64,000 nt of DNA from positions 9,587 to 73,586 of the forward strand of contig JAZQDJ010000056.1 in NCBI GenBank assembly GCA_045546735.1, in the 5' to 3' direction. The notes under the pieces were generated by a model. It searched no databases and was not told the DNA's origin. It saw only the letters and a program-made list of their open reading frames with translations. Both the position numbers and the translations under genes were made by a program. The stretch is from SVFI01 sp045546735 (GTDB taxonomy: Bacteria > Bacillota > Clostridia > Lachnospirales > Lachnospiraceae). This document shows, piece after piece, positions 45,021-53,792 of the stretch (the first letter of the stretch is position 1; each line of letters begins with the position of its first letter).

Positions 45021-45383
45021 ATGGCAAAGAATATTTTAATTTGTGACGATGCAGCTTTCATGCGAATGATGATCAAGGATATCCTTACAAAGAACGGATA
45101 CAATGTGGCCGGTGAGGCAGAAAACGGTGCAAAAGCCGTTGAAAAATATGCTGAGGTAAAGCCTGATCTTGTGCTCATGGACATCACAATGCCTGAGATG
45201 GACGGTATTCAGGCGTTAAAGAAGATCAAAGAAAATGATCCGGGTGCAATGGTTATCATGTGTTCAGCAATGGGTCAGCAGGCTATGGTTATTGAATCAA
45301 TTCAGGCCGGCGCACGTGACTTTATTGTTAAGCCGTTCCAGGCAGACCGTGTATTGGAAGCAGTAAAGAAAGTAGTGGGATAA
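45021..45383 (+). CDS. cheY: Chemotaxis response regulator CheY
   Basis: A stand-alone receiver domain (120 aa). The acidic pair lies in ILICDDAAFMR (Asp 9-10), and the phosphoacceptor is in LVLMDITMPEMDG (about Asp 54). The conserved Ser/Thr is in VIMCSAMGQQ (about Ser 84), and the Lys lies in IVKPF (about 105). It receives phosphate from CheA and binds FliM/FliY. It is placed between fliY and fliO, as in Bacillus. It ends one base before the fliO start. Confidence 0.97.
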   Translation: MAKNILICDDAAFMRMMIKDILTKNGYNVAGEAENGAKAVEKYAEVKPDLVLMDITMPEMDGIQALKKIKENDPGAMVIMCSAMGQQAMVIESIQAGARDFIVKPFQADRVLEAVKKVVG

Positions 45384-45384
45384 T

Positions 45385-45768
45385 ATGGGACTCTTAGCTT
45401 CGGGAAGTTTAGAGTCGGTTGCAAGGTTACTTACGACACTTCTCATTTTTGCGTTTGTCCTGTTCATTACATTTTGGACTTCGAAGTTTGTTGCAGGTTA
45501 TCAGAAACAGAAGATGGTAACGGGGAACATGGAAGTGGTTGAGACGGTTAGGATTGCACCGAATAAGTACCTTCAGATTGTCCGTGCGGGGGAGCAGTAT
45601 TATATGATTGCTCTCGGAAAAGACACGGTCAGTCTGATTGCGCAATTAGATCCGGAAGAACTGCAACTTAAGGATAATACACAGATGCCGGCGCAGTATA
45701 TGGATTTTAAATCGATATTGGAAAAGGCAAAGAACAGCAGAAAAAAGCAGGCGGATGACAATGAATAA
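45385..45768 (+). CDS. fliO: Flagellar biosynthesis protein FliO (FliZ)
   Basis: A small bitopic membrane protein that assists FliP assembly in the type III export gate. It has one transmembrane helix near the N-terminus (LLTTLLIFAFVLFITFWTSK). A cytoplasmic part typical of FliO/FliZ follows (GNMEVVETVRIAPNKYLQIV; EQYYMIALGKDTVSLIAQLD), with a basic tail. The product is 127 aa. It overlaps the beginning of fliP, indicating translational coupling. Confidence 0.92.
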   Translation: MGLLASGSLESVARLLTTLLIFAFVLFITFWTSKFVAGYQKQKMVTGNMEVVETVRIAPNKYLQIVRAGEQYYMIALGKDTVSLIAQLDPEELQLKDNTQMPAQYMDFKSILEKAKNSRKKQADDNE

Positions 45769-46612
45769 AAAAGCGTTACGTATTTCTGCCATTGCTCTGT
45801 TGCTCGGAATAGTTGTCTACTGTACAACGATGACGGTTTATGCTACGTCACTCGGTGACAATCAGGCAGGCGCGACGGAGGATCGGACTTATATTAATGA
45901 TCCGGGGAGTTCTGAGACGGCGGAGGAACTGGGCGAACTTAATATAGCAAATACGATGACAATTACATATGATGACGGTAACGGTACTGTGGCGGGACCG
46001 ATTCGGATTTTGTTGACGCTTACGGCGATTACACTTGCGCCGACGCTTCTTATCTGTCTGACATCTTATACACGTATATTGATTGTTCTGCATTTTACAA
46101 GACAGGCTCTCAATACGCAGACAGCACCACCGAACCAGGTGATTATCGGACTTGCTTTGTTTTTGACTTATTTTATTATGAGTCCGACAATAACCCAAAT
46201 AAATGAAGAAGCACTGATTCCTTTTGAGGCAGGGCAGCTTTCGCAAGAGGAAGCGCTTGAAGCAGCGGCGGATCCGCTTCGTGAGTTTATGTATAAACAG
46301 ACGCAGCTTAAGGATGCAAAAATGTTCTGTGAAATCGGCGGTTACGAGTGGACGGGAGACCTTGAGGATATTCCGACAAGTTGTTTGATACCGGCTTTTA
46401 TGGTTAGTGAACTTCGGACGGCATTTATTATAGGTTTTGTAATTTATGTGCCGTTTTTGGTAATTGATATGGTTGTTTCGTCAGCCCTTATGAGTATGGG
46501 TATGATGATGCTTCCGCCGACAACGATTTCTATGCCGTTTAAGATATTGCTTTTTGTATTGGCAGACGGATGGAATCTCGTGATTGTAAATTTAGTAAAG
46601 ACGTTTATGTGA
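45761..46612 (+). CDS. fliP: Flagellar type III export gate protein FliP
   Basis: The core gate subunit. A cleavable-type N-terminal hydrophobic segment (ALRISAIALLLGIVVYCTTM) and a hydrophilic stretch precede the conserved body. FliP motifs include LLICLTSYTRILIVLHFTRQ, TAPPNQVIIGLALFLTYFIM, IPAFMVSELRTAFIIGF and LLFVLADGWNLVIVNLVKTF. The product is 283 aa. ATG 45761 is placed behind AGGCGG (45749-45754) with an 8-base overlap with fliO. ATG 45755, two codons upstream, is the alternative. Confidence 0.96.
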   Translation: MNKKALRISAIALLLGIVVYCTTMTVYATSLGDNQAGATEDRTYINDPGSSETAEELGELNIANTMTITYDDGNGTVAGPIRILLTLTAITLAPTLLICLTSYTRILIVLHFTRQALNTQTAPPNQVIIGLALFLTYFIMSPTITQINEEALIPFEAGQLSQEEALEAAADPLREFMYKQTQLKDAKMFCEIGGYEWTGDLEDIPTSCLIPAFMVSELRTAFIIGFVIYVPFLVIDMVVSSALMSMGMMMLPPTTISMPFKILLFVLADGWNLVIVNLVKTFM

Positions 46613-46649
46613 CGTAAGACAGACTGGAAAAGGAATGGAGTGATGGAGA

Positions 46650-46919
46650 ATGTCAATTGATGTGGTTATGGAAATTGCCAATGAGGCATTGTATACCATT
46701 ATTTTGACGTCCGCTCCTCTTTTACTGGTTTCACTTGTGATTGGTCTGATTGTCAGTATATTTCAGACGGTCACGTCTATTCAGGAGCAGACGCTTACGT
46801 TTGTTCCGAAAATACTCGGGGTTTTTATATCCATGATGCTTTTGGGGCATTGGATGTTGACACAGTTAACAACATTGATTACGGATTTGTGGTCGAATTT
46901 TTCGATATATATAAGGTAG
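46650..46919 (+). CDS. fliQ: Flagellar type III export gate protein FliQ
   Basis: An 89-residue protein with two membrane-spanning hairpin helices (ILTSAPLLLVSLVIGLIVSI; ILGVFISMMLLGHWMLTQL) and the family motif FQTVTSIQEQTLTFVPK between them. FliP-FliQ-FliR assemble the helical export gate. The RBS GGAGTGATGGAGAA precedes ATG 46650. It ends four bases before fliR. Confidence 0.96.
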   Translation: MSIDVVMEIANEALYTIILTSAPLLLVSLVIGLIVSIFQTVTSIQEQTLTFVPKILGVFISMMLLGHWMLTQLTTLITDLWSNFSIYIR

Positions 46920-46923
46920 AAAT

Positions 46924-47709
46924 ATGATAGAGTACAGTTTTTCGGTTCAGGAACTTGAAATATTTCTTTTGATCGTTGTCCGCATGACTTGTTTTATTTA
47001 TGCAGCCCCGTTTTACGGAATGAATAATACACCGGGGCAGTTTAAGGTTGCTTTTGGATTGTTTGTTTCATATTTAATATATTTTACAACAATGCCGCAT
47101 GAGCAGTTGGTTTATAATACAGTGCTGCAGTATGCGACGATTGTTTTAAAAGAAGCGATTGTCGGGCTGATGATTGGCTGGGGAGCCAATATATGCAGCT
47201 CTATTGTTTTTTTTGCGGGTCGAATGGTCGATATGGAAATCGGATTTGCGATGGTAAATGCGATGGATCCGACAACGAGAGAGAATGTGACAATTACCGG
47301 ATTTTATTATCAGTATATGGTGACATTGATTCTCATTTTTTCCGGTATGCACAGATATTTGATACAGGCGATAGCGGATACGTATGAATTGATTCCGATA
47401 GCAGGTGCTGTATTTCGTTCGGATTTAATGTTGGAAGCGGTTGTGGCGTTTTTAAGTACTTATATTAATATCGGTTTCCGGATTGCACTGCCTGTATTTG
47501 CGGCCATACTGATTGTGAATGTTGTGCTTGGTATTCTTGCAAAGGTTTCACCGCAGCTTAATATGTTTGCTGTCGGTATGCAGATAAAAATCTTGATTGG
47601 TTTGGGAATTATGTTTTTGACAACGGGGATGCTTCCGTATGTCAGCGATTTTATATATAAAGAAATGAAAGTAATGATAGTCGCATTTGTGGAGGCGATG
47701 ATGCCATGA
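46924..47709 (+). CDS. fliR: Flagellar type III export gate protein FliR
   Basis: A polytopic export gate subunit of 261 aa with about six hydrophobic segments. Family landmarks are VRMTCFIYAAPFYG, KEAIVGLMIGWGANI, GRMVDMEIGFAMVNAMDPTT, and the C-terminal VSPQLNMFAVGMQIKILIGL. Its stop overlaps the flhB start (ATG 47706 lies within the last codons), so fliR and flhB are translationally coupled. In some Clostridia the two genes are fused, but here they are separate. Confidence 0.95.
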   Translation: MIEYSFSVQELEIFLLIVVRMTCFIYAAPFYGMNNTPGQFKVAFGLFVSYLIYFTTMPHEQLVYNTVLQYATIVLKEAIVGLMIGWGANICSSIVFFAGRMVDMEIGFAMVNAMDPTTRENVTITGFYYQYMVTLILIFSGMHRYLIQAIADTYELIPIAGAVFRSDLMLEAVVAFLSTYINIGFRIALPVFAAILIVNVVLGILAKVSPQLNMFAVGMQIKILIGLGIMFLTTGMLPYVSDFIYKEMKVMIVAFVEAMMP

Positions 47710-48815
47710 TGGAATTAGATCTCCAGTTCTTTGCAAAAGAAGGACCGGGTGGAGAGAAAACTGAAGAGCCTACCGCCAAGAAACTTAAGGATGCCCGTGA
47801 TGAAGGTCAGGTGGCTAAGAGTAAGGAAATAGCGAATGCGCTTACAATGATTGGGCTTTTTCTTATATTGAAAGCCACAATGGGATTTATCGGTGAGCGT
47901 TTTCTCGGAAGCTTTTCTGAGGGATATAATAGAATTCCGGAGTTTATTAAACTGCATAACGGAGAGTTTAGGACCAATGATATGGCGATTTATCTTCGTA
48001 CTGTATTATTGGATATTCTATTGACGGTTGCACCGTTTTTAGCAGTTGGTTTTGTTTTGTCGTTTCTGGGTGATTTAATACAGGTAAAATGGCATGTTAC
48101 GACAAAACCGCTCAAGCCAAAGTTTAATAAGTTGGATCCGGTAGCAGGTTTTAAAAGAATGTTCAGTGCGCAGTCACTGGTGGAACTGCTAAAATCCATT
48201 TTGAAAATAGCTCTGATTGCCTATGTGGTATATACGACATTGCGCGACCAGATGGAAGTTATTTATTTGTTATTCAATATGACGCTGTGGCAAGGGATAG
48301 CTGTGGCAGGTGATATTGCTATCAGTCTTGGGTTGAAAATTTCGTTTGTTTACATTATCATTGCACTTTTGGATTTTGCATACCAGAAACATAAGTTCCA
48401 CGAAGATCAGAAAATGACAAAACAAGAAGTGAAAGATGAGTATAAGAATGCAGAAGGAGATCCGGCGGTAAAAGGAAAACAGCGTCAGCGTATGCAGGAA
48501 TCATCCCGTAGGCGTATGATGCAAAATATTCCGAAAGCGGATGTTGTCATCACGAACCCGACGCATTTTGCAGTGGCAATACAATATGACCTTGATGTTG
48601 CTCCGGCACCGATTGTTCTTGCAAAAGGTGAAGATCATCTTGCAGCTAAAATTAAAGAAGTGGCAAAAGAAAATAAAGTTGAAATTGTAGAAAATAAACC
48701 ATTGGCACGTATGCTTTACTACAATGTGGAAATCGGGGAACAGGTTCCGCCGGAACTCTATCAGACGGTAGCAGAGGTGCTTGCTATGGTATATCACATA
48801 AAAGGAAAGATATAA
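47706..48815 (+). CDS. flhB: Flagellar export specificity switch protein FlhB
   Basis: A membrane protein whose cytoplasmic domain self-cleaves to change export specificity. It starts LDLQFFAKEGPGGEKTEEPTA and has four transmembrane helices. The autocleavage motif NPTH lies near residue 284 in ITNPTHFAVAIQYD. The following KGEDHLAAKIKEVAKENKVE and NKPLARMLYYNVEIG are characteristic. The product is 369 aa. ATG 47706 follows GGAGGCG. It overlaps the end of fliR by 4 bases. Confidence 0.96.
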   Translation: MMELDLQFFAKEGPGGEKTEEPTAKKLKDARDEGQVAKSKEIANALTMIGLFLILKATMGFIGERFLGSFSEGYNRIPEFIKLHNGEFRTNDMAIYLRTVLLDILLTVAPFLAVGFVLSFLGDLIQVKWHVTTKPLKPKFNKLDPVAGFKRMFSAQSLVELLKSILKIALIAYVVYTTLRDQMEVIYLLFNMTLWQGIAVAGDIAISLGLKISFVYIIIALLDFAYQKHKFHEDQKMTKQEVKDEYKNAEGDPAVKGKQRQRMQESSRRRMMQNIPKADVVITNPTHFAVAIQYDLDVAPAPIVLAKGEDHLAAKIKEVAKENKVEIVENKPLARMLYYNVEIGEQVPPELYQTVAEVLAMVYHIKGKI

Positions 48816-48844
48816 AATAACATCGGTGAAAGGAAGGTGACGGA

Positions 48845-50878
48845 ATGAAAAAAGCAGATATCGGCGTTGCGGCGTATGTCCTTGCGGCGTTTATTATGCT
48901 TATTGTACCGATTCCGTCAGGACTTTTGGACGTTTTGCTGGCATGTAATATGGCAGTTGCGTTTGCGATTATGTTCGGGTCGATGTTTGCAAGAGAAGCG
49001 CTTGATATGTCGTATTATCCGACTATCCTTCTCTTTACAACCGTTTTCAGAATCGCGCTCAATGTTTCGTCCACGAGATTGATTCTTACAACCGGTGATC
49101 CGGGTAATGTCGTGCGTACTTTCGGAGAGTTCGTAGGTGGTAACGACCTGATTATGGGTGCGATTGTATTTGTTATTTTGATTATTATCCAGTTTATGGT
49201 AATCAATAAAGGTTCTGAGCGAGTTGCGGAAGTAACAGCCAGATTTACTCTTGATGCGATGCCGGGTAAACAGATGGCAATTGATGCGGATCTTAATACC
49301 GGAGCGATTACAGATAAACAGGCAAAAGAGCGCCGCGATAAAATTCAGCAGGAAGCCAGTTTTTTCGGTTCCATGGATGGTGCGGTGAAGTATGTTAAGG
49401 GAGATGCGACAGCAGGTCTTATTATTACAGCAGTAAACATTATCGGCGGTATCTTAATGGGCGTACTTCGTCAGAACATGGATTTTATGGCAGCGTTGGA
49501 AGAATACGCAGTACTTACGATTGGTGATGGTCTTGTCAGTCAGATACCGTCGCTTCTTATTTCGCTGTCAACCGGTATTCTTGTAACAAAAGGAAGTAAA
49601 GATGCTGATTTTGGTGCAGTACTTGTTAAACAGCTTTTTGGAGTACCGAAGACGATGTATCTTGTTGGTGCAGTATTAATCGGTCTTGGTATTATTACAC
49701 CTTTGAACACATTGATTTTCCTGACGGTAGGTGCGCTTTTTGTTGTAGTCGGACGTATGATGGCAGGTACGCTTGAAATGGCACAGATTGAAAGCGAAGT
49801 AAGTGAGGAGGAGATGGCGGTCGAGGAAATCCGTCAACCGGAAAATGTCACATCGCTTCTTCAGGTCGATCCAATCGAACTCGAATTTGGTTACGGAATT
49901 ATTCCGCTTGCGGATGTTAATCAGGGCGGAGACTTGCTTGACCGTGTAGTTATGATTCGTAGACAGATTGCGCTTGAACTTGGTACGATTGTTCCGATTA
50001 TCCGTTTGCGAGACAATATCCAGCTCAATCCGAATCAGTATATTATTAAGATAAAAGGAATTCAGGTCAGTGAAGGAGAAATTCTATTTGACCATTATAT
50101 GGCAATGAATCCGGGATATGTAGAAGAAGAGATTACCGGTATTAAGACGTTTGAACCGTCCTTCCATCTGCCGGCGGTATGGATTACCGAGGGACAGAGG
50201 GAGAGAGCGGAAAGTCTTGGCTATACCGTAGTAGATCCGCCTTCTATTATTGCGACGCATTTGACAGAGGTTATCCGTCAGCACATTGCAGAACTTTTGA
50301 GTCGTCAGGACGTACAAAATTTGGTGGACAATTTGCGGGAAAGCAATCCGTCGATTGTGGAAGAGCTTGTGCCTAAGATGCTCGGCCTCGGCGAAGTACA
50401 GAAAGTACTTCAGAATCTGCTCAAAGAAGGTATTTCTATCCGCGATCTTCTTACTATTTTTGAGACGATGGCAGATTATGCGCCGTCAACGCGTGATACC
50501 GACATTTTGACGGAATATGCGCGTCAAAGTTTAAAGAGAGCTATTTCAGCCCGGTATTTTCCTGCGAATGAAACGACGAGTGTCGTTACGCTTGATCCGA
50601 AAGTGGAACAGGAGATTATGGGAAGCGTGAAACAGACAGAACAGGGAGCATATCTTACATTGGCACCGGAGCGTACAAAAGCGATTATGGGAAGTGTTCA
50701 GGCGGAAATGGAAAAATTGGAAAGTCTCGGAAAGAATCCGATTATTATTACATCACCGATTGTTCGTATGTATTTCAAACGTTTGACGGAGGATTACTTC
50801 AAGGATTTGATCGTGGTGTCTTACAATGAAGTGGAAACAAATGTAGAGTTACAATCTGTAGGGATGGTGAGTGCATAA
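48845..50878 (+). CDS. flhA: Flagellar type III export protein FlhA
   Basis: The export-gate ion channel and chaperone docking protein. The N-terminal half has about eight transmembrane helices and the FHIPEP region (SERVAEVTARFTLDAMPGKQ, then MAIDADLNTGAITDKQAKER). The C-terminal cytosolic domain has DPIELEFGYGIIPLAD, HLTEVIRQHIAELLSRQDVQ and the late ISARYFP. The 677-aa product is full length. RBS AAAGGAAGGTGA precedes ATG 48845. Its stop is directly adjacent to the flhF start. Confidence 0.97.
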   Translation: MKKADIGVAAYVLAAFIMLIVPIPSGLLDVLLACNMAVAFAIMFGSMFAREALDMSYYPTILLFTTVFRIALNVSSTRLILTTGDPGNVVRTFGEFVGGNDLIMGAIVFVILIIIQFMVINKGSERVAEVTARFTLDAMPGKQMAIDADLNTGAITDKQAKERRDKIQQEASFFGSMDGAVKYVKGDATAGLIITAVNIIGGILMGVLRQNMDFMAALEEYAVLTIGDGLVSQIPSLLISLSTGILVTKGSKDADFGAVLVKQLFGVPKTMYLVGAVLIGLGIITPLNTLIFLTVGALFVVVGRMMAGTLEMAQIESEVSEEEMAVEEIRQPENVTSLLQVDPIELEFGYGIIPLADVNQGGDLLDRVVMIRRQIALELGTIVPIIRLRDNIQLNPNQYIIKIKGIQVSEGEILFDHYMAMNPGYVEEEITGIKTFEPSFHLPAVWITEGQRERAESLGYTVVDPPSIIATHLTEVIRQHIAELLSRQDVQNLVDNLRESNPSIVEELVPKMLGLGEVQKVLQNLLKEGISIRDLLTIFETMADYAPSTRDTDILTEYARQSLKRAISARYFPANETTSVVTLDPKVEQEIMGSVKQTEQGAYLTLAPERTKAIMGSVQAEMEKLESLGKNPIIITSPIVRMYFKRLTEDYFKDLIVVSYNEVETNVELQSVGMVSA

Positions 50879-52105
50879 ATGATTATCAAGAAGTTTCAGG
50901 GAAAAACAGAAGAAGAAGCAATGGAAATGGCGAAAAAAGAGCTTGGAAATTCTGTTGTTCTTATGAATGTGAAACAAGTGAAGAAAAAAGGATTATTCAG
51001 CATATTTAAACCTCAGATGATTGAAGTGACAGTTGCACTTGAGGAAGAACCGGTAGATCAAAGTGCGAATCTCCGTTCGGCGGTGGCAGCAGTCAGTGAA
51101 ATTGCCAGAAGTCAGATGAATGAGCCGGAGCCTGCAAAGGCGGAGAAAAAGGAGCCGGTTGTGAAGGCAGAGCCGAAACCGGAAGAAAAACCGGCTGAAA
51201 AGAAAGATGACAGTGTGATTGAAGAAAAACTCAATACGATGATACAGAATATGCTTGAGAAACAAATTGTGCAGAAGGAAGAAACACAAGAGAGTGAAAA
51301 GAACGAAAATGTTGAGTTTTTTAAGCTTTTGTACAATGTCATGATGGAGAATGAACTGAATGAAAAATATGCAAATCAGCTGATTGATGATTTGGACCGT
51401 ACGATGAAGCCGAACATGCCTATCGATTTTATTCTTTCCAATGTATATCAGAAGATGGTGCTCAAGTTTGGAAAATCCTGCACGATTACGCCGGCAAAAC
51501 AGGGACCGAAAGTGGTTTATTTTATCGGACCGACAGGAGTGGGTAAGACAACGACGATTGCAAAACTTGCGTCGAAATTGTCTGTAGAACAAAAAAAGAA
51601 GATTGCGCTTTTAACGGCGGATACATATCGTATCGCAGCAGCGGAGCAGCTTAGGACTTACGCGAGTATTTTAGAGGTGCCGTTTAGGGTTATATATACG
51701 GCACCGGAAATTCAGAATGCAATTACTGATTTTAAAGATTACGATTACATTTTAATTGATACGGCCGGACATTCACATAACAATGTAGAACTGCGCGAAA
51801 ACATGAAAGACATGATAAATGCTTTGGATTTCGGCGTGGAAAAAGAAGTGTATCTGGTAGTGAGTGCGACGACAAAATATCGTGATTTAATCAGCATCGC
51901 CGATTCATACAAAGAGATTACAGATTATAATCTGATTTTTACAAAACTTGATGAAACGACAACCTTGGGAAATCTTTTAAATCTGAAATTATATACAGGG
52001 GCAGCAATGTCTTATGTAACATGCGGACAAAACGTGCCGGATGACATAGCCGATTTCAACGCACAGGAGACAGTGAAGCTTCTTTTGGGCGGCGGACGGC
52101 TATAA
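50879..52105 (+). CDS. flhF: Signal-recognition-particle-type GTPase FlhF
   Basis: A GTPase that fixes the place and number of flagella. The N-terminal basic B domain starts MIIKKFQGKTEEEAMEMAKK. A Pro/Lys/Glu-rich linker lies at about 80-125, followed by a helical N domain. The SRP-like G domain has Walker A (GPTGVGKTTTIAKLAS, about residue 214), LLTADTYRIAAAEQLRTYA, a DTAGHSHNN loop and a TKLDET motif. The product is 408 aa. It begins one base after flhA, and flhG follows 35 bases later. Confidence 0.96.
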   Translation: MIIKKFQGKTEEEAMEMAKKELGNSVVLMNVKQVKKKGLFSIFKPQMIEVTVALEEEPVDQSANLRSAVAAVSEIARSQMNEPEPAKAEKKEPVVKAEPKPEEKPAEKKDDSVIEEKLNTMIQNMLEKQIVQKEETQESEKNENVEFFKLLYNVMMENELNEKYANQLIDDLDRTMKPNMPIDFILSNVYQKMVLKFGKSCTITPAKQGPKVVYFIGPTGVGKTTTIAKLASKLSVEQKKKIALLTADTYRIAAAEQLRTYASILEVPFRVIYTAPEIQNAITDFKDYDYILIDTAGHSHNNVELRENMKDMINALDFGVEKEVYLVVSATTKYRDLISIADSYKEITDYNLIFTKLDETTTLGNLLNLKLYTGAAMSYVTCGQNVPDDIADFNAQETVKLLLGGGRL

Positions 52106-52140
52106 GGATTGTGTGAAAGGTCGAAAGGACGGTGTAAAAG

Positions 52141-53046
52141 GTGGATCAGGCGCAACAACTTAGAAATATTATTAAAATGAATGCTCCGAAAAACAGGCCG
52201 CTGGCACGTGTGATAACAGTGACAAGCGGAAAAGGAGGAGTAGGAAAATCAAATGTTTCCATTAATCTGGCAATTCAGTTCCGGAAATTAGGGCAGAGAG
52301 TCATTATTTTGGATGCGGATTTCGGTCTTGCCAATATTGAAATCATGTTCGGAACCGTACCGAAACATAATTTGTGTGATTTGATTTATCAGGGGAAAGA
52401 CATCACAGAGATTATTACTTGGGGACCGGGTGGCGTCGGTTTTATATCCGGAGGCTCCGGTATTGCGGGATTATCAAATCTGAACCGGGAATATTTGACA
52501 TACATCATACAGAATCTTGCAAAACTTGATTCTATCGCGGATGTGATTATTATCGATACAGGAGCCGGAATTTCCGAAGCGGTACTGGAGTTCCTTGTGG
52601 CGAGCGGAGAAATCATATTGGTGACAACACCGGAACCGACTTCGATTACAGATTCTTACTCGCTTCTGAAGGCGTTAAACCGCCATCCGCGTTTTAGCAG
52701 TGAAATGACGCAGATTAAGGTTTTGGCAAACAGGGTGGAAAATCCGCAGGACGGCAGAAGCCTTTATCAGAAATTAAATGCGGTTGTTTCAAGGTATTTG
52801 AAGATTCCGCTCGGTTATTTGGGATCTATACCACAGGATTCGCAGCTTTCTAATGCAGTAATGCAGCAGAAACCGGTTTCCCTGCAAAATGAGAATGCGA
52901 AATCTTCACGTGCATTTGAGGAAATTACACGCATAATGATGTATGGTGAAGAAGCAGGAACTGTAAAAAAGAGAGGGATGGCTGCATTTTTCTCTCATAT
53001 TGTTGTAAATAAGAAAAAAATGGGTTCTGAGAACCCGAAAGCATAA
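52141..53046 (+). CDS. flhG: MinD/ParA-family flagellar number regulator FlhG (YlxH)
   Basis: An ATPase that stimulates FlhF and restricts flagellar number and placement. The deviant Walker A is VTSGKGGVGKSNVSINLAIQ, near residue 29. Other motifs are VIILDADFGLANIEIMFG and IIIDTGAGISEAVLEFL. An N-terminal amphipathic piece DQAQQLRNIIKM, the usual FlhF-activating helix with its DQA motif, opens the protein. The C-terminal helix probably binds the membrane. The product is 301 aa. The start is GTG 52141 behind AAAGGACGGTG. Confidence 0.96.
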   Translation: MDQAQQLRNIIKMNAPKNRPLARVITVTSGKGGVGKSNVSINLAIQFRKLGQRVIILDADFGLANIEIMFGTVPKHNLCDLIYQGKDITEIITWGPGGVGFISGGSGIAGLSNLNREYLTYIIQNLAKLDSIADVIIIDTGAGISEAVLEFLVASGEIILVTTPEPTSITDSYSLLKALNRHPRFSSEMTQIKVLANRVENPQDGRSLYQKLNAVVSRYLKIPLGYLGSIPQDSQLSNAVMQQKPVSLQNENAKSSRAFEEITRIMMYGEEAGTVKKRGMAAFFSHIVVNKKKMGSENPKA

Positions 53047-53069
53047 AGTGAAAAGGTGGATTTTGGGAA

Positions 53070-53792
53070 ATGCTGACAAGATATGTAAGACCGGGGGATA
53101 AGATTGAACTGCAGACCGTGGAACGATCGATTCTCGGCTCGGTTTCCGATAAGAAAGCATACACCTCGAAAGTGTATGATATTATTTCTGACGAGCAGTT
53201 TGAGATTTTGATGCCGATGGAAAAAACGAAATTAATTCTTCTTCCTGTTGACGGGGAGTATGATGTTTGTTTTTACACAAGACAGGGATTGTATCAGTGT
53301 TATGTCCGGATTGTGGACAGATATAAGAGCGATAATACATTTATTCTGTTGTGTGAGCCGACAAGTAATCTGCGGAAGCATCAGCGAAGAGAATATTACC
53401 GATTTTCTTGTATTTTAAATATGAACAGTCGGGAACTTGTAGAAGAAGAACTTGAGGCGGTAGAAAATAATGAATTTTTCTTTCAACCGGGACTTCCTTT
53501 GCAGAAAAGCGTAATTGTCGATATCAGCGGCGGAGGAGTGAGATTTGTTTCGAGTTACAAATATGAACCGGAGACAATTATCTATCTGACCTACAAATTG
53601 ATGATTAACGGCAAAGAGAAGGAATATGAGATTGCGGGAAAGATTCTCGCAAGTAAACCGATTGAAAACAGACCGGGGGAATTTGAACACAGACTTCAGT
53701 ATTTAAATATGGAAAATACGGAGAGAGAAGAGATTATCCGTTATATTTTTGAAGAAGAAAGAAAGAATAGGCAGAGAAAAAATGGAATGTAA
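53070..53792 (+). CDS. PilZ-domain c-di-GMP-binding flagellar brake protein (YcgR-like)
   Basis: A two-domain YcgR-like protein of 240 aa. The N-terminal YcgR_2-type beta barrel covers about 1-100 (GDKIELQTVERSILG; FEILMPMEKTKLILLPVDGE). The C-terminal PilZ domain has both c-di-GMP signatures, an RxxxR-type RREYYRF near residue 105 and DISGGGVRF (DxSxxG) near 150. Such proteins slow or steer the motor at high c-di-GMP by binding the stator or switch. The gene is inserted between flhG and cheB and overlaps cheB by 11 bases, so it is co-expressed with chemotaxis. Confidence 0.93.
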   Translation: MLTRYVRPGDKIELQTVERSILGSVSDKKAYTSKVYDIISDEQFEILMPMEKTKLILLPVDGEYDVCFYTRQGLYQCYVRIVDRYKSDNTFILLCEPTSNLRKHQRREYYRFSCILNMNSRELVEEELEAVENNEFFFQPGLPLQKSVIVDISGGGVRFVSSYKYEPETIIYLTYKLMINGKEKEYEIAGKILASKPIENRPGEFEHRLQYLNMENTEREEIIRYIFEEERKNRQRKNGM

